From contig JASKMD010000172.1 in the NCBI GenBank assembly GCA_030144725.1, positions 36,001 through 100,000 on the forward strand: 64,000 nucleotides of DNA, given 5' to 3'. Shown piece by piece: positions 1-10,659 of this stretch. The notes beneath the pieces were generated by a model, which was not told where the DNA came from, did no database searches, and saw nothing but the letters and a program-made list of their open reading frames with translations. Source of the stretch: Haematococcus lacustris. Lineage: Eukaryota; Chlorophyta; Chlorophyceae; Chlamydomonadales; Haematococcaceae. The position numbers and the translations under genes were made by a program. Numbering within the stretch: the first letter of the stretch is position 1; each line of letters begins with the position of its first letter.

Positions 1-198
1 TTGACACCAGCACCCACGTCAGGGTCAAGGCAGGTGCCTGCAGTTGCCTGGTCACAGCGCAGCACAGCGCAGCTGCAGGACACCACAGGATCTGGCCAGC
101 TGGTCATGTCATGGGACACGTGATATGTGCCACGCTCCAGGGGAGGGCATGCGCATCATGAGACAACATGTTTGTTGTGAGGCAAGCGGGGACCTCAC

Positions 199-3100
199 CT
201 TGATCGAGGGTAGCTCAGCGGCTGTGGCGCCCCTCCAGCGGCCTGCTGCACTCCTGCTGCTAAGGTACTTAGCACTGCTGGGGTGCTCAGCTGGGGTGCT
301 TCACCCAGACACCCCGCTGCTCCCAGCTTGCCGATGCAGCAGGGGCTGACCACAAAGGCCGCCCGGGTCCGTTGCGCCTGCTGCAGGGCGTGGTCTGTGG
401 CGGCCCCACACGCATGCAGGGCCAAGGCTACATCGCACGCTCCTGCAAGCCGCAGGGCGGGCAGCTGCTTGGGGGGCGGACAGCCGCAGCACATTCGCCG
501 CGTTCAATTTGAATCCATGCTTCCAGGCATGAAACATGCACCGGCAGTGAAGGCCTCACCACACAGCCCCGAGCAGCCAGTGGCAGCTACTGCCCACCAC
601 CCTTGGCTGTTCATGACATCAGCTCCCACATCAGCTCTGATGCTGACATCAGGCGCTAGGGGCCAGGCAAACAATGATGCCACCCACTGTTCCTTGCATA
701 AACACTGACGAACTTCACTCACAAAGTCACTCTTTTTTAGAATTTCCTACAAAACCCTGCAGTGCAGTTCATCAACTTTGTTTGGATTCCCTGACGTGCG
801 GAGACGGCTGCAACCCTCCAGTGGCTGCCTTTGACACCAAAGTCTACTGCCATGGAAGCCACCCAGCGGTGTGCAGCTGGCATAAAATCACTGCACAGAA
901 AACAAGGCTATCCAGGATGGCGTTGAGGCCATCGCCAATGCAGCCATGCCATAAATGCAATCCCTGATCGAGCTTGCCACGCATGGTGACAAGGTGAGAT
1001 GTAGGACGTTGGGCGCAGGGTTGGCCCAAGCCAGGGCAGATGTTATGTGAATGCTGCTGCGAGGGTTTTGCTTCACCAAGGGTTTGAACAGGGGTCTGGC
1101 CGCAGCAGAGGCTCCCAGCTGAAGGATGTCCTACCCAGCGCCACACAGCCCCACCCACCCTCCTCTCGACCCACCACCACACACACACCCATCCACCCTG
1201 CTGCAAACCAGCTGGCCGTGGCTCTTGACTGCCCTCCCCTGGCACCTGGCGTCCACCAAGCGCCCGCCCCACCTGATGCTGGCTTACACCGCTGCAGCCG
1301 TCAGCCATCAGGCTGCTTGGCCGCCCTCCCCCTCTAGGGTTCAGGCCATTCTGCACCGCACTTTACAGCACCAGCCGCACCTGAGTAGTCCTCAATGCGC
1401 CCCACCTCCGCTGTCACGTTGCGCAGCCCTGCCGCCTGCGCCCTGCTGAGCAGCAGCTGCACAGACTCTGGTTTGCAGTCCACAGCGTGGAAGGCCACCC
1501 AGGGCAGCGCCCAGGCCAGGGGCAGCACCAGGTTGCCGCTGCCGCTGCCAAACTCCACCACCCGCAGCACCGGCGCTGCCGCCATGCCCCAAGAGCCCCA
1601 GCACCCTGTGGCCGCAGCGACTGGCAGCTGCAGGCCAGCTGGTGGAGGGGGCCCAGGGGCGGAGGGGAAGGGGCAGGGGCCAGGGGAGGAGGGGTAGGGA
1701 GGGGCAGGGGCCTGAGCCCTAGGGGGGTCTGGCGGCCAGCTGTTGGGCAGGCTTGCTCCGCCAGAGGTGTATCCTGTGCTGCTGAAGGTGGGTTGCGGGT
1801 GGGTTGTGAGGTGGAGGTGGAGGGGCGGCAGTGGGGTGGCTGAGGCGGTGGGGAGGTCACGCGAGTATTCCGAGTGGCTCAGTGGTTGAGCCAGGGGCCT
1901 CGCTGAGCCGCAGCCTGCTGTCAGGGTGGTCTCTGTCCTAGCTGGTTGAGGTGGGCAGCACCCAGCTGCTGCGCTGGGTGGCTGTGCGGCCTGGAGCAGT
2001 GCCGGGGGCTGCTGGACAGCCTGGCAGAGAAGTACCAGCAGGATGCCTGCAAAGGTGGTGACTTGCGCCTGCTTGCGCAGCACCCTCAGAGGTGTGTGGG
2101 CCAGCAGGGCTGCCAGCTGCAGCAAGGCGCAGCACACCGGCCTACACCCACAGCACCAGCACCCACAGCGGCACGGACACAGGCAGCTTCACAGGCAGCA
2201 GTGGCACGGCAGCGGCAGCAGGCCTCACAGCTGGTGTGGGCGCTCCTACACGCAGCCTTGCCTGCCTGCCCCACAGCCAGCAGCTGATGTGGAGTGCAGC
2301 CCCAGGGGTTGTGTCCCTCAGCCGTCTTCTGCCTTACCTTACCAAGAATACCCTGCAGCCCCTGACCCCTCCCTCCGCCCCCTCCCTCTACCTTTCTGGT
2401 GACTATTGCTCACCTCCTCCCCCTGCCCTGCCCCTCACCGCCCTGTGGTTGCTGGCTCACACTGCGTCCGCCTGCTCACCTTGTCCTGGCTCGCCTGCTG
2501 CAAGCCGGGCCCGGCTGCCCCATGCGTTGCCTGCATGGCTTGCTTGCTCTGGGTCTTCACCTGCACCCCTAATGGCCCAGGTAGCGATGACCAAGCGACC
2601 CAGCCCAGAGGTTGAGTAGCTCTGACCAAGTCACTGTACTCCCTGCTGCCACCCTCCCCCCTCCTACCCTGCCCCCCGCTTCCCCCAGCCCTGCTGCCTT
2701 GGCTGATGTCTGGACAGGCTAGGCTGCTGCTGATGCTGCCACCAGCTTGTGGGGCTGCCCCAGCCTGTGGCCCTACAGCTAGGTGAGGGTGGCAAGAGGC
2801 TGGCAGGGGATAGTGGGCGTGCTGCAGGCTGCTGCAGCCAGGCGGGGGGCTAAGGGAGCCAAGGATGTGTTCCACACGCTCCACGTGTTGCCGCAGCTTG
2901 CGCTGCCTGGCAGCAGGCAACAGCGTGCAGGGAGGGGGGGGCGCTGGGCAGGGGGAGGGGGAGGGTGGCAGGGGGAGGGGGAGGGCGGCAGGGGGAGGGG
3001 GAGGGCGGCAGGGGGAGGTGGAGGGCAGTAGCTGGGAACCAGGGAAGGAGGAGGTGGCAGCGGGCGTGGGGCAGGGGTAGACAGGTATGGGGAGGTTGGA

Positions 3101-3488
3101 GCCGGGGCCAGGGCCAGGGCAGTGGTGTCTAAGCCCAGCTGCACACTCTCACTCTGGCTCCATGACTCTGTCCCAGCTAGTAGCCCAAGCCCCTGCCCCA
3201 GGCACACATGGCCACTGGCAGTCATGTGGCTGCACCTTTTGCTACAATGTGAAGCGATGTGGGGCAGTGTGTGATGCCGTGTGACACAGCCAAACTGATG
3301 ACAAGGAGCACTGAGGCACTGGCACCCGCCCCTCGTCAGCTGTTGCCCACCTGTTGCGCCGCATGTGCGCCCTGTGCTGCGCCTTGTCCCGCTCCTGCTG
3401 CTCCCGTGCTGCCTTGGGTGGTGACCCTGGTGCTGGCAGGGCTGGCGGGGCAGGCTCCACAAGCAGAGCCTTGGCAACGAGGCGCAGG
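199..3488 (-). CDS. GSTCD/METTL25-like methyltransferase-fold protein (partial gene model)
   Basis: Two adjacent exons are firm. Exon 1627-1381 encodes a SAM-binding motif I (VVEFGSGSGNLVLPLA) followed by an acidic loop (AVDCKPES). It ends at donor CAG|GTGCGG. Exon 442-199 encodes DVALALHACGAATD, then VSPCCIGKL and LSYPRSR, and ends at AAG|GTGAGG. Both use phase 1, giving DYSG-ACDVALALHACG across the 938-bp intron. The order FGSGSG, HACG.ATD, PCC, YPRSR is characteristic of the methyltransferase-like domain of GSTCD and METTL25 relatives, probably a SAM-dependent enzyme or RNA-binding protein of unproven substrate. Candidate upstream exons on the same strand are near 2089-1950 (LRKQAQVTTFAGILL), 2915-2830 (RQRKLRQHVERVEHIL) and 3488-3351 (LRLVAKALLVEP, basic end). 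Their membership is inferred. The 3' end runs off the window. The gene is head to head with the dehydrogenase at 5358. Confidence 0.62.
1280..1370 (-). mobile_element. LINE 3' tail fragment inside methyltransferase intron
   Basis: A 90-bp stretch (TGGCTTACACCGC..., then GGCCGCCCTCCCCCTCTAG) matches the 3' end of the broken LINE at 41026-41116 and, inverted, 44990-45063. It lies in the intron 443-1380, and its far end is 10 bp from the 5' splice site at 1380. Only the tail is recognisable, as expected of a severely 5'-truncated non-LTR insertion. Confidence 0.7.
2935..3030. repeat. G-rich minisatellite
   Basis: Three to four tandem copies of an approximately 23-bp unit, GGCAGGGGGAGGGGGAGG with small variations. 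It falls in a presumed intron of the minus-strand methyltransferase gene. The many open frames through it are compositional artefacts. Confidence 0.85.
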
Positions 3489-3496
3489 CTGGGGCA

Positions 3497-3560
3497 GTGC
3501 AACAGACAGACAGGAAGACATCGATACATCGGTGCAACAGACAGACAGGAAGACATCGAT
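3497..3560. repeat. 35-bp tandem duplication
   Basis: The 29-bp string GTGCAACAGACAGACAGGAAG plus ACATCGAT occurs at 3497-3525 and again at 3532-3560, a perfect two-copy tandem repeat with a 35-bp period. It lies just upstream (minus sense) of the candidate exon 3488-3351. Confidence 0.9.
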
Positions 3561-3569
3561 GCACTGCAT

Positions 3570-5357
3570 CGATGGCAGGGCAGTGGGGTGAGAGGAGTGC
3601 ATGGATTGGAAGTGATGTTCTGTGGCCATTGGCACCATTGGCGCGATGGCATGCCCACATTAGCCCTGGCACGGCTGATGTCACTGAACAGCCCACCGTG
3701 GCTAACCAACCTCCTACCTCCTATGCCTTATATGCAGAAGTGATGCTGCTGGTGCCATCTTACTTCACCCCACCCTTGCTGGAGACCCACACCCTCACCC
3801 TACCTGACATCCGTGCCCGACACCCGAACCGGAAGGGCTGTTAATGCTTTCAGTTCTGCTCCTGCCTCACTTTCATTTTTGACAGAAAGCAGGCCAGCCT
3901 CTCTGTGGTTGGCTCCGGTGGTGCTGCCGCTCAGCTTAACACAAACAATCATTTGACGAGTGTCGCTAAGTGATCTTTGACGGTAGAATGCGGACCTCGC
4001 GCCCCATAACGCATTTTTCGTTGCAGACGGAGCTGTTCGCCTGTACCCTCCGCGTCGTAGCATTGAGCTTGTAAGTCAAGCTGCTCAAGTCATTCTCAGC
4101 CCCTCAATTTATTGGCTTCAATGAGTCCAATTTATGAACATCATGGACGCGTGGATTACATGTACATGGTAACTATTAGCTTGTTAAAAGACCGCCTCAT
4201 ACCGTTTAAACAACTAAAAAACCAGCTCTCCAGGGTTGTGGGCTTGCCAGAAATACAAGAGATAATTGAAACAGTTTACTTAAGAGTCAAAACGTGGATT
4301 TACTGAGGCAGTCGCGAGAGGTTCGCAAGGTTCCGTTGACCGGTGGCCTCACGAACGGAAAAGGGTGACTAACGCAGTCTGCATGCCAAATACCATGTTG
4401 TGCACCGATCGTCACGAACATTAAGGCGCGCCCGAAATAATCTTTAAGATATGACCCCATCAAGCATGATGGATATGATGAAATACAATTAAGCCAGAAC
4501 TTGCAAAACTCTGTAACCTCATTGCCGTGGTCTCAACCATGGTCTCAACCGTGATCTAATTTGACGGAGAGTAGAGGAGTGTTACTAACTACAACTGAGA
4601 GTGGTGCTGGTTTGGAGGACGTCAAACCCTCTTTACACTCGGGGTTTCCAGGTGAGTTAGTGTGGCAATCTGCTACAATGTCCTCTTGACTACAGACCAG
4701 GTCATATCACATCTTTAAGCCATCATATTCAGTCATATGACCGGTCGCGCCCTAACGAACATACGGAAAGAGCAAAAGCAGTTTCGCATCCCGCTGCATC
4801 TTGCGGTGTGCTCTACACGCACACAGCACAGCACGATGTTGGCATTGCCCGAGGTTGGCAATGCGGGGCTGGTGCTGCGACTGGGAATACTTTATAATCC
4901 GCTGTCACACCAAATCCGCGGCCGAACCGCGGCATGGAAGTGGTCTATCCCGTGGAACGTCATGCGGGCGGGCCTCAACATTGCATGTAATGATACATGA
5001 TTTCATGCGCTTGCCGCTACCATTGTGTTGATGTTGCAAATCTTGCAGCTTGTTGCATGGGGTCGGGCACAATCGAGGTTGGATACATTCTTGCGAAGGG
5101 ACAACGACCAGAACTGACTATATTCTGCACGCGCGGACACAACGTTTGCATCGTTGGGTAGCGTAGGCTAAGTAAGCCTGGCAGGAAGGCTTGCGATTTC
5201 GCCGCGCCTCGATCAAAGTTAGCCAAATTGAGGTATATACGTAAACCCAGTAGTGTCGGGGAGGTGCAGCTTGCTAAGCAATTCTGTGGGCACCCTTATC
5301 GAAAGCTGTGCCCTGCTGCGCGCCTGCTGCCTGACAGAGCCAAGCTCGCTTGCTAGT
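3570..5357. other. Intergenic region between two divergent genes
   Basis: No exon is recognised. From about 3840 the base composition becomes clearly more AT-rich than the flanking genes, with many short runs of A/T. It contains one copy of a dispersed repeat (4579-4753) and presumably the promoters of the methyltransferase (-) and the dehydrogenase (+). No core promoter motif could be assigned with confidence. Confidence 0.5.
4579..4753 (+). repeat. Dispersed repeat, copy 1 of 2
   Basis: About 175 bp (from GTTACTAACTACA through GGTTTGGAGGACGTCAAACC to CATATGACCGGTCGCGCCC) is strongly similar to 23297-23494, with scattered substitutions and one short insertion in the second copy. It is non-coding and probably part of a DNA transposon, because copy 2 abuts a hAT transposase relic. 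No target duplication was found at this copy. Confidence 0.75.
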
Positions 5358-8057
5358 ATGGGGCGCTCCACCCCTGCTGATGATCTCTTGGGCAAGGTGG
5401 CCCTGGTCACTGGAGCGAACTCAGGCATTGGCAGTGAGACAGCTGCAGCCTTGGCAGCCCGGGGTGCTACAGTGATCCTGGGTTGCCGCAACAAGACCGC
5501 AGCTCAGCAGGTGGCAGAGCAAATAAAGTACGTGGAAGGAAGCCACCAAGTGCTACCTGCGGCTTGCGTGCATGACTAGCCCATCCCTACGTGACTTTGT
5601 GTGCAGAGCACGCTTTCCAGGAGCTAAGGTTGATGTTCCCAACCCTGGACTGGACCTAATGTCACAGGAGAGTGTGCGCAGCTTCGCCACTGAGGCAAGT
5701 GCCAGACTAGAGCAGGCTGCACAGGGCTACCGCTGGCAACGCCAGGGCGACTGCTTGGATGTGCCATGTGCTGAGCGGGGCAGGGTGGAGCGCTTGCCAC
5801 GCGGGCAACTCACAGGGCACAGTTATGCATTCCCTTACCTGGCACCCCACCCATGCCTCCTGTACCCTTGTACCCATGCCTGCTGCTACCGTTGCTCATG
5901 GCTGCTGCTTCCTGTGCCCATGACTGCTGCTTGCTTGCCTCCTTGCTGACAACCTATCCACCGCCCACAGGTGAACGCTGCCTACCCTGAGCTGCACATC
6001 CTGGTCAACAACGCTGGAGTGAGCTTTATGAAGCGCTGCTTCACTGAGGAGGGTGTGGGTGGCATCGCCCAGACTAACTTCCTAGGGCCCTACACCCTGA
6101 CACGCCTGCTGGAGAAAAAGGTAGGCCCCTCCTCCTGCACCCTGATGGCATTCAGTGCACTGGGGCCACTAGGCCAGCTGGCCAGACCCCTGTGTGAGAC
6201 CTTGATAGACCAAGCATGGCATGCAGTGGCCATCGCGTTGGCGCCATGCGTTGACCTGCACACCCCAGCTCGCCGCATAGCAGGTGGTGCATACTCCAGC
6301 AAGTGCATGCTTTAGCATACATGCTCCAGCTAGTGAATCATTAGGAATGCCTTTGAGGCAGTGTTGGTACTGACTTACTCCTTCTACTCTGCGGCTCAAC
6401 CCCCCGGGCCCCCCTCGGCAATGCCAGCCCCACCGCCTTGCACGCTGCCTTGCTGACCTCCACCCCTTCCCTCCCTGTGCTGTCCACTGCAGCTGGTCAG
6501 CAGCAAGGCCCGCATTGTGACTGTCGCATCCATCAAGCACCGGGAGGTGCGCATCAAGGACGCCCGTGCCTTCCTCACGGACTGGCGCTGTGGCTACTAC
6601 GAGCACACCAAGCTGGCCAACGTGTACATGGCGTACGAGCTGCAGCGCCGGCTAGGGCTATTAGGGGTCACCAGCTGCGCAGCAGACCCAGGGGGAGTGC
6701 GCTCCAACATCTGGACCGCCAGCCCCATGTTCAAGAAGGGCATCTACAGGTGGCTTGCTGCAGTGGGCGCTGGGAGGACTGGAGACAGGGGCTGAGGCTG
6801 GGCTGGGAGTGGGTGCGCACAAGGAGGGGCGGCTGGTGGCAGCAGGCCAGCAGGGCGCCCAGGGCCCCAGGCTGGGTGGGTGGGAAGGTGGGCAGGGTCA
6901 GGGGCACAGGCTGTGCAGCAGCTGGCAGATGGGTAGGTATGTGACTGTGAGCAGTCAAGCTACATGTGAGCCGGGCTTGTCAGCATGCATACACCAGCGG
7001 AGCCTGCAGGCAGTGCTGCCACTGAGTGAGGGTGGTGCCACTGAGGGGTGAGAGGGGTGAGGGGTGCTACTACTGAGTGAGGGGTGGTGGGTGTGCACAG
7101 GACCATCATCGACGCCTGCTACTCACCACCGGAGGACGGTGCAAAGTGCGTAATCCACGCTGCTACGGTGGGTGCCTGGTGCCTGGTGAAGGCTGGCTGA
7201 ATACTCATGCGATGGAATGTCTCTGGCGCGGCGCCTGTGCAAGGCAGTCGTGCCACTGAACAGGCTGCAGCCTACCTCCCAGCTGTTCTACCCAAGCCAC
7301 AGTGACATTGTGTGCCCATATCTCAGGAGGGAGATGGGGCTGTGCCCAACTTGTGGGTTTGCATGGGGTGTAGGTGGACTGGAAGGCTGGAGTGCGCACC
7401 AAGAAGGACGGCTCCCGTGTGAGCCCCGCTGATGACCTCCGCTATTACTCCCGGGGCCTGTTCAACAACCCCATCATCACAAACTGGGATGGGTTCAGGG
7501 GCAAGGTCAGTCCCGCTCGAAGATTAAGCACATGGAGTTCCCACATGGAGGTATAGGAGGATGTGGAATGACGGGTGCTCAACCCACTGCACGGGGCAGA
7601 GAGATGCCCCCAAAGGAAAAGGCTTGCTGATGTGCATGGCGCTGGCGCCTGCCTTGATGTCATGCTCGTTGCAAAGAGACATGGATGGGCTTGCTGCGGA
7701 GGTGGGTGTGCATTGCTGTGTGTGGGCCGGTCTTCAAATTGGCCGCAGGGCACCAGCTGGCTGCAGCACATCAAGGGCATCATCTGGGGCCTTACAGCGC
7801 TGCAGTCCTCGCTGCTGGACTGGCCTCTGCGCAAACTCACTCGTGGCGTGCTCGCCAGTGGCTGCCGCCCAGTACGCTCGTCTACGCTTGTAAGTAGTCG
7901 GTGGCGGCCGGGCTCGTCGAGCCGTCAGGCCAAGTGCTGTGACATGTGAGGGGGAGCTAACCGTAATCGTCGTTGTTGTCTGTGTTCGCAGTCGTACGAT
8001 CCCACTATTGCCGCACAGCTGTGGGATGTTGCAGCTGAGACCGCCAAGGTTAAGTAG
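5358..8057 (+). CDS. Short-chain dehydrogenase/reductase, RDH/WWOX/TIC32-like (8 exons, 356 aa)
   Basis: Exons: 5358-5527, 5607-5694, 5971-6120, 6493-6749, 7101-7167, 7374-7505, 7749-7889, 7992-8057 (TAG). All phases join and total 1071 nt. The protein is a classical NAD(P)(H)-dependent SDR: TGANSGIG cofactor loop at residues 18-25, NNAG at 99-102, catalytic Ser149 in VTVAS, and YxxxK at 172-176 (YYEHTK). After PGGVRSNIW there is a longer tail than in minimal SDRs, ending QLWDVAAETAKVK. This resembles the retinol dehydrogenase, WWOX and TIC32 group; the substrate is not deducible. ATG 5358 is chosen because upstream in-frame codons offer only GTG. Intron 2 uses a GC donor (GAG|GCAAGT). No clear transit peptide or membrane helix is seen. 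Confidence 0.9.
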
Positions 8058-8240
8058 CCGATGGCATCACACCCTTGATATTAGAACAGGTTGCCTGGTT
8101 GTGTCGCTGATGAAGAGGGTATTCTAAGTAGGTTGTATTGAGTCTACCGAGCCGGGAGCTCATCGAAGCTGGGTCGACCTTTGTTTGGTAGTAGGGAGCG
8201 TCTCATGTACGTGCATGTACGCACATGTAACTGTCACATA

Positions 8241-8647
8241 TCGAGCAACAACAGCGTCCAACTGCACTCCCACGCCGCACCATGCGTCCCTCCACTCGAG
8301 CCTCAAGGCGCCTACCAAAGTCACAAACCAGCACGTCATGGCAAGGCAAGGCCTCGACACTCCATAGCTGGGGGCCCTGCAGCGCCATCAACAATCTTAT
8401 CTCGGGCTTACTTACGGGCAGTTGCAAGCACGGGCCATGCTTGATGGCACTGGCAACAGAGGCAGCTGTGGAGCTGCTGGTGTCTATTACACGTGATAGC
8501 AAAGCAACAGTTCTCGAGCAACAACAGCGTCCAACTGCACCCTCACGCCGCACCATGCGTCCTTCCACTCGAGCCTCAAGGGCCCTAGCAAAGTCACAAA
8601 CCAGCACGTCATGGCAAGGCAAGGCCTCTACACTCCATAGCTGGGGA
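8241..8647. repeat. 134-bp direct repeat (two copies)
   Basis: 8241-8374 (starting TCGAGCAACAACAGCGTCCA) is repeated at 8514-8647 with a 273-bp offset and few mismatches. The 140-bp spacer is unrelated. It lies downstream of the dehydrogenase stop and upstream of the assembly gap. The frames across it are open but show no recognisable protein. It could be a segmental duplication or tandem array that helped break the assembly. Confidence 0.9.
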
Positions 8648-8828
8648 CCCACCTCACGGCGCATGACCAGTCCAACAAAACTTATTCAACAAGGAACAAC
8701 ATGTTGGACTGTGGGTAATCTCACTCAGCTACTACAAACACGTTGTGGTAGCCTCGGTCGCACCCTTGATGACCACAAACCCCAAATCGATGGCACGTTC
8801 CTTGGGGCAAACCCCCTGACCACTGGGC

Positions 8829-9328
8829 NNNNNNNNNNNNNNNNNNNNNNNNNNNNNNNNNNNNNNNNNNNNNNNNNNNNNNNNNNNNNNNNNNNNNNNN
8901 NNNNNNNNNNNNNNNNNNNNNNNNNNNNNNNNNNNNNNNNNNNNNNNNNNNNNNNNNNNNNNNNNNNNNNNNNNNNNNNNNNNNNNNNNNNNNNNNNNNN
9001 NNNNNNNNNNNNNNNNNNNNNNNNNNNNNNNNNNNNNNNNNNNNNNNNNNNNNNNNNNNNNNNNNNNNNNNNNNNNNNNNNNNNNNNNNNNNNNNNNNNN
9101 NNNNNNNNNNNNNNNNNNNNNNNNNNNNNNNNNNNNNNNNNNNNNNNNNNNNNNNNNNNNNNNNNNNNNNNNNNNNNNNNNNNNNNNNNNNNNNNNNNNN
9201 NNNNNNNNNNNNNNNNNNNNNNNNNNNNNNNNNNNNNNNNNNNNNNNNNNNNNNNNNNNNNNNNNNNNNNNNNNNNNNNNNNNNNNNNNNNNNNNNNNNN
9301 NNNNNNNNNNNNNNNNNNNNNNNNNNNN
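8829..9328. other. Assembly gap of exactly 500 N
   Basis: All 500 bases are N, so the true length is unknown (500 looks like a placeholder). The gap removes the 5' exons of the OSCA-like channel gene, whose first visible exon begins directly at its right edge. Confidence 0.99.
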
Positions 9329-10659
9329 CCCCTGAGCGAGCGTGAGCGTGCGCTGCTGTACAGCCCCACCTCAGTGCGTGTGGGTGTAGAGTGGGGCCAG
9401 ACCAGCCTGGTGTTCCTGGTGGTCATGGCCTACTCGGTCGTGGCCCCGCTGGTGTCCCTCCTGGGCCTGGCCTTCTTCGTCATGGGCTGGTGAGCTGCTG
9501 CCGCCTTCACCCAGAGGGGAGGGGAGCGGGAGCAGGGGCGGGAGGGGGAGGGGGAGGGGGAGGGGGAGGGGGGAGGGGGAGGGGGAGGGGGAGGGAGGGG
9601 TGGTCAGGGGTGTGTTAGCCTCACGTCATGCCCAGCCTGCACAACCTATGCCCTGCTGCAGGGTCAGCTGGCGCTACAGCCTGCTGTACATTTTCATACG
9701 TCAGTACGAAAGTGGCGGGCTGATGTGGCCATGGTTTGTGAAGCGCATGCTGGTGGTGGGTTTCGTGACGTGGAGATGGTGCCTCACTCACTGTTGCGGT
9801 GCATTTGCCTCGATCACTCATGTCCCGTGCACACCCGCCACCTGCTCCCTTCACCAGGGCGCACCGCTCCCCATCCGCCACCCTCTCCCCTCCCCTCCCT
9901 TGCCTCTCCTCCACCCTCCCCTCCGGCCGCAGATCTTTGCCATCTTCGGCCTGTTCACCTCTTGTGTGTTTGTGGTCAAGCGGGCCTTCACCCAGGTGAA
10001 AGGTCTCACACGCTGGCCCAGCATCATTTCTCGCGCACCTGACCCCTGGTTCAAATCCCAGCCCTGTGGCTGGCCCCTGCAGCTCATGCCCACCGTGGTC
10101 TTTGAGTAGAGGCCCTGCACACAGCAAGCTGGGACCCCTCACCTCACCTCCAGGGCCATCCAGGCAGGGGGCCGGACCTAACTGTAGTTTCACACACACA
10201 CGCTCCACATACTCCACCCACACCCAATCCGCACATTTTTGCAACCTGGCCCCCAGGGAGGAAGGAGTGACCGTTTAGAGCCTGTGAGACCTCTCTAGAG
10301 CACCTAGGCAACCTGTCGTCAGGCTGGGGTAGGGGTAGGGTTGATGTCAGGGTCGGTTGTGGCAGGGGGAGCATGGTCACACCTCATCATGCATTGTTGC
10401 AACTCCGCACCTGCAGGCCGTGCTGCTGCTGGTGCTGGTGCCCATCATCCTGGTGCGCTTCAACAACTTCCTGTTCTACCGCTTCCAGAGGGCCACCCAG
10501 CATGTGCCCCTGCGCCTAGCCCAACAGGCGCCCCCCGCCCGGGTGGACCCTCAGGCCTACATCCCCGCCCCCTTGCAGCCGCACTCCCTGGGCTGGACCC
10601 CCGACTGGTGCAAGCCCTGGCAGGGCTGGAACCTGCCCACTGGCTATTCGGTCTGCTGA
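9329..10659 (+). CDS. OSCA/CSC1 (DUF221) mechanosensitive cation channel, C-terminal exons
   Basis: Visible exons: 9329-9489 (5' cut by the gap), 9662-9755, 9933-9995, 10417-10659 (TGA), with phases agreeing. The product contains successive membrane segments: TSLVFLVVMAYSVVAPLVS, LLGLAFFVMGW, then the family signature WRYSLLYIFIRQYESGG with WPW, IFAIFGLFTSCVF, and AVLLLVLVPIILVRF. A soluble tail follows, with the PQAYIPAPLQP motif near the C-terminus. This matches the last pore helices and tail of OSCA/TMEM63/CSC1 osmosensitive calcium-permeable channels (plasma membrane or endomembrane). The N-terminal helices and the RNA-recognition-like cytosolic domain are not present in the window. The gene converges on the minus-strand module-protein gene ending at 12185. 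Introns contain GGGGGA runs (9540-9600). Confidence 0.88.

Noticed and set aside
1126..1449. Proline/His-rich plus-strand frames near 1126-1449
   Set aside because: Shadow of the methyltransferase intron, the LINE tail and the antisense exon.
5219..5494. Minus-strand frame opposite the first dehydrogenase exon
   Set aside because: Antisense of a well-supported SDR exon, with no independent motif.
10013..10058. Possible tRNA or tRNA-derived SINE (A-box-like TGGCCCAGCAT, B-box GGTTCAAATCC)
   Set aside because: No cloverleaf can be folded. The acceptor and anticodon stems are absent, and it sits in an OSCA intron. Single box matches also occur at 1876, 20149 and 27778 without partners.
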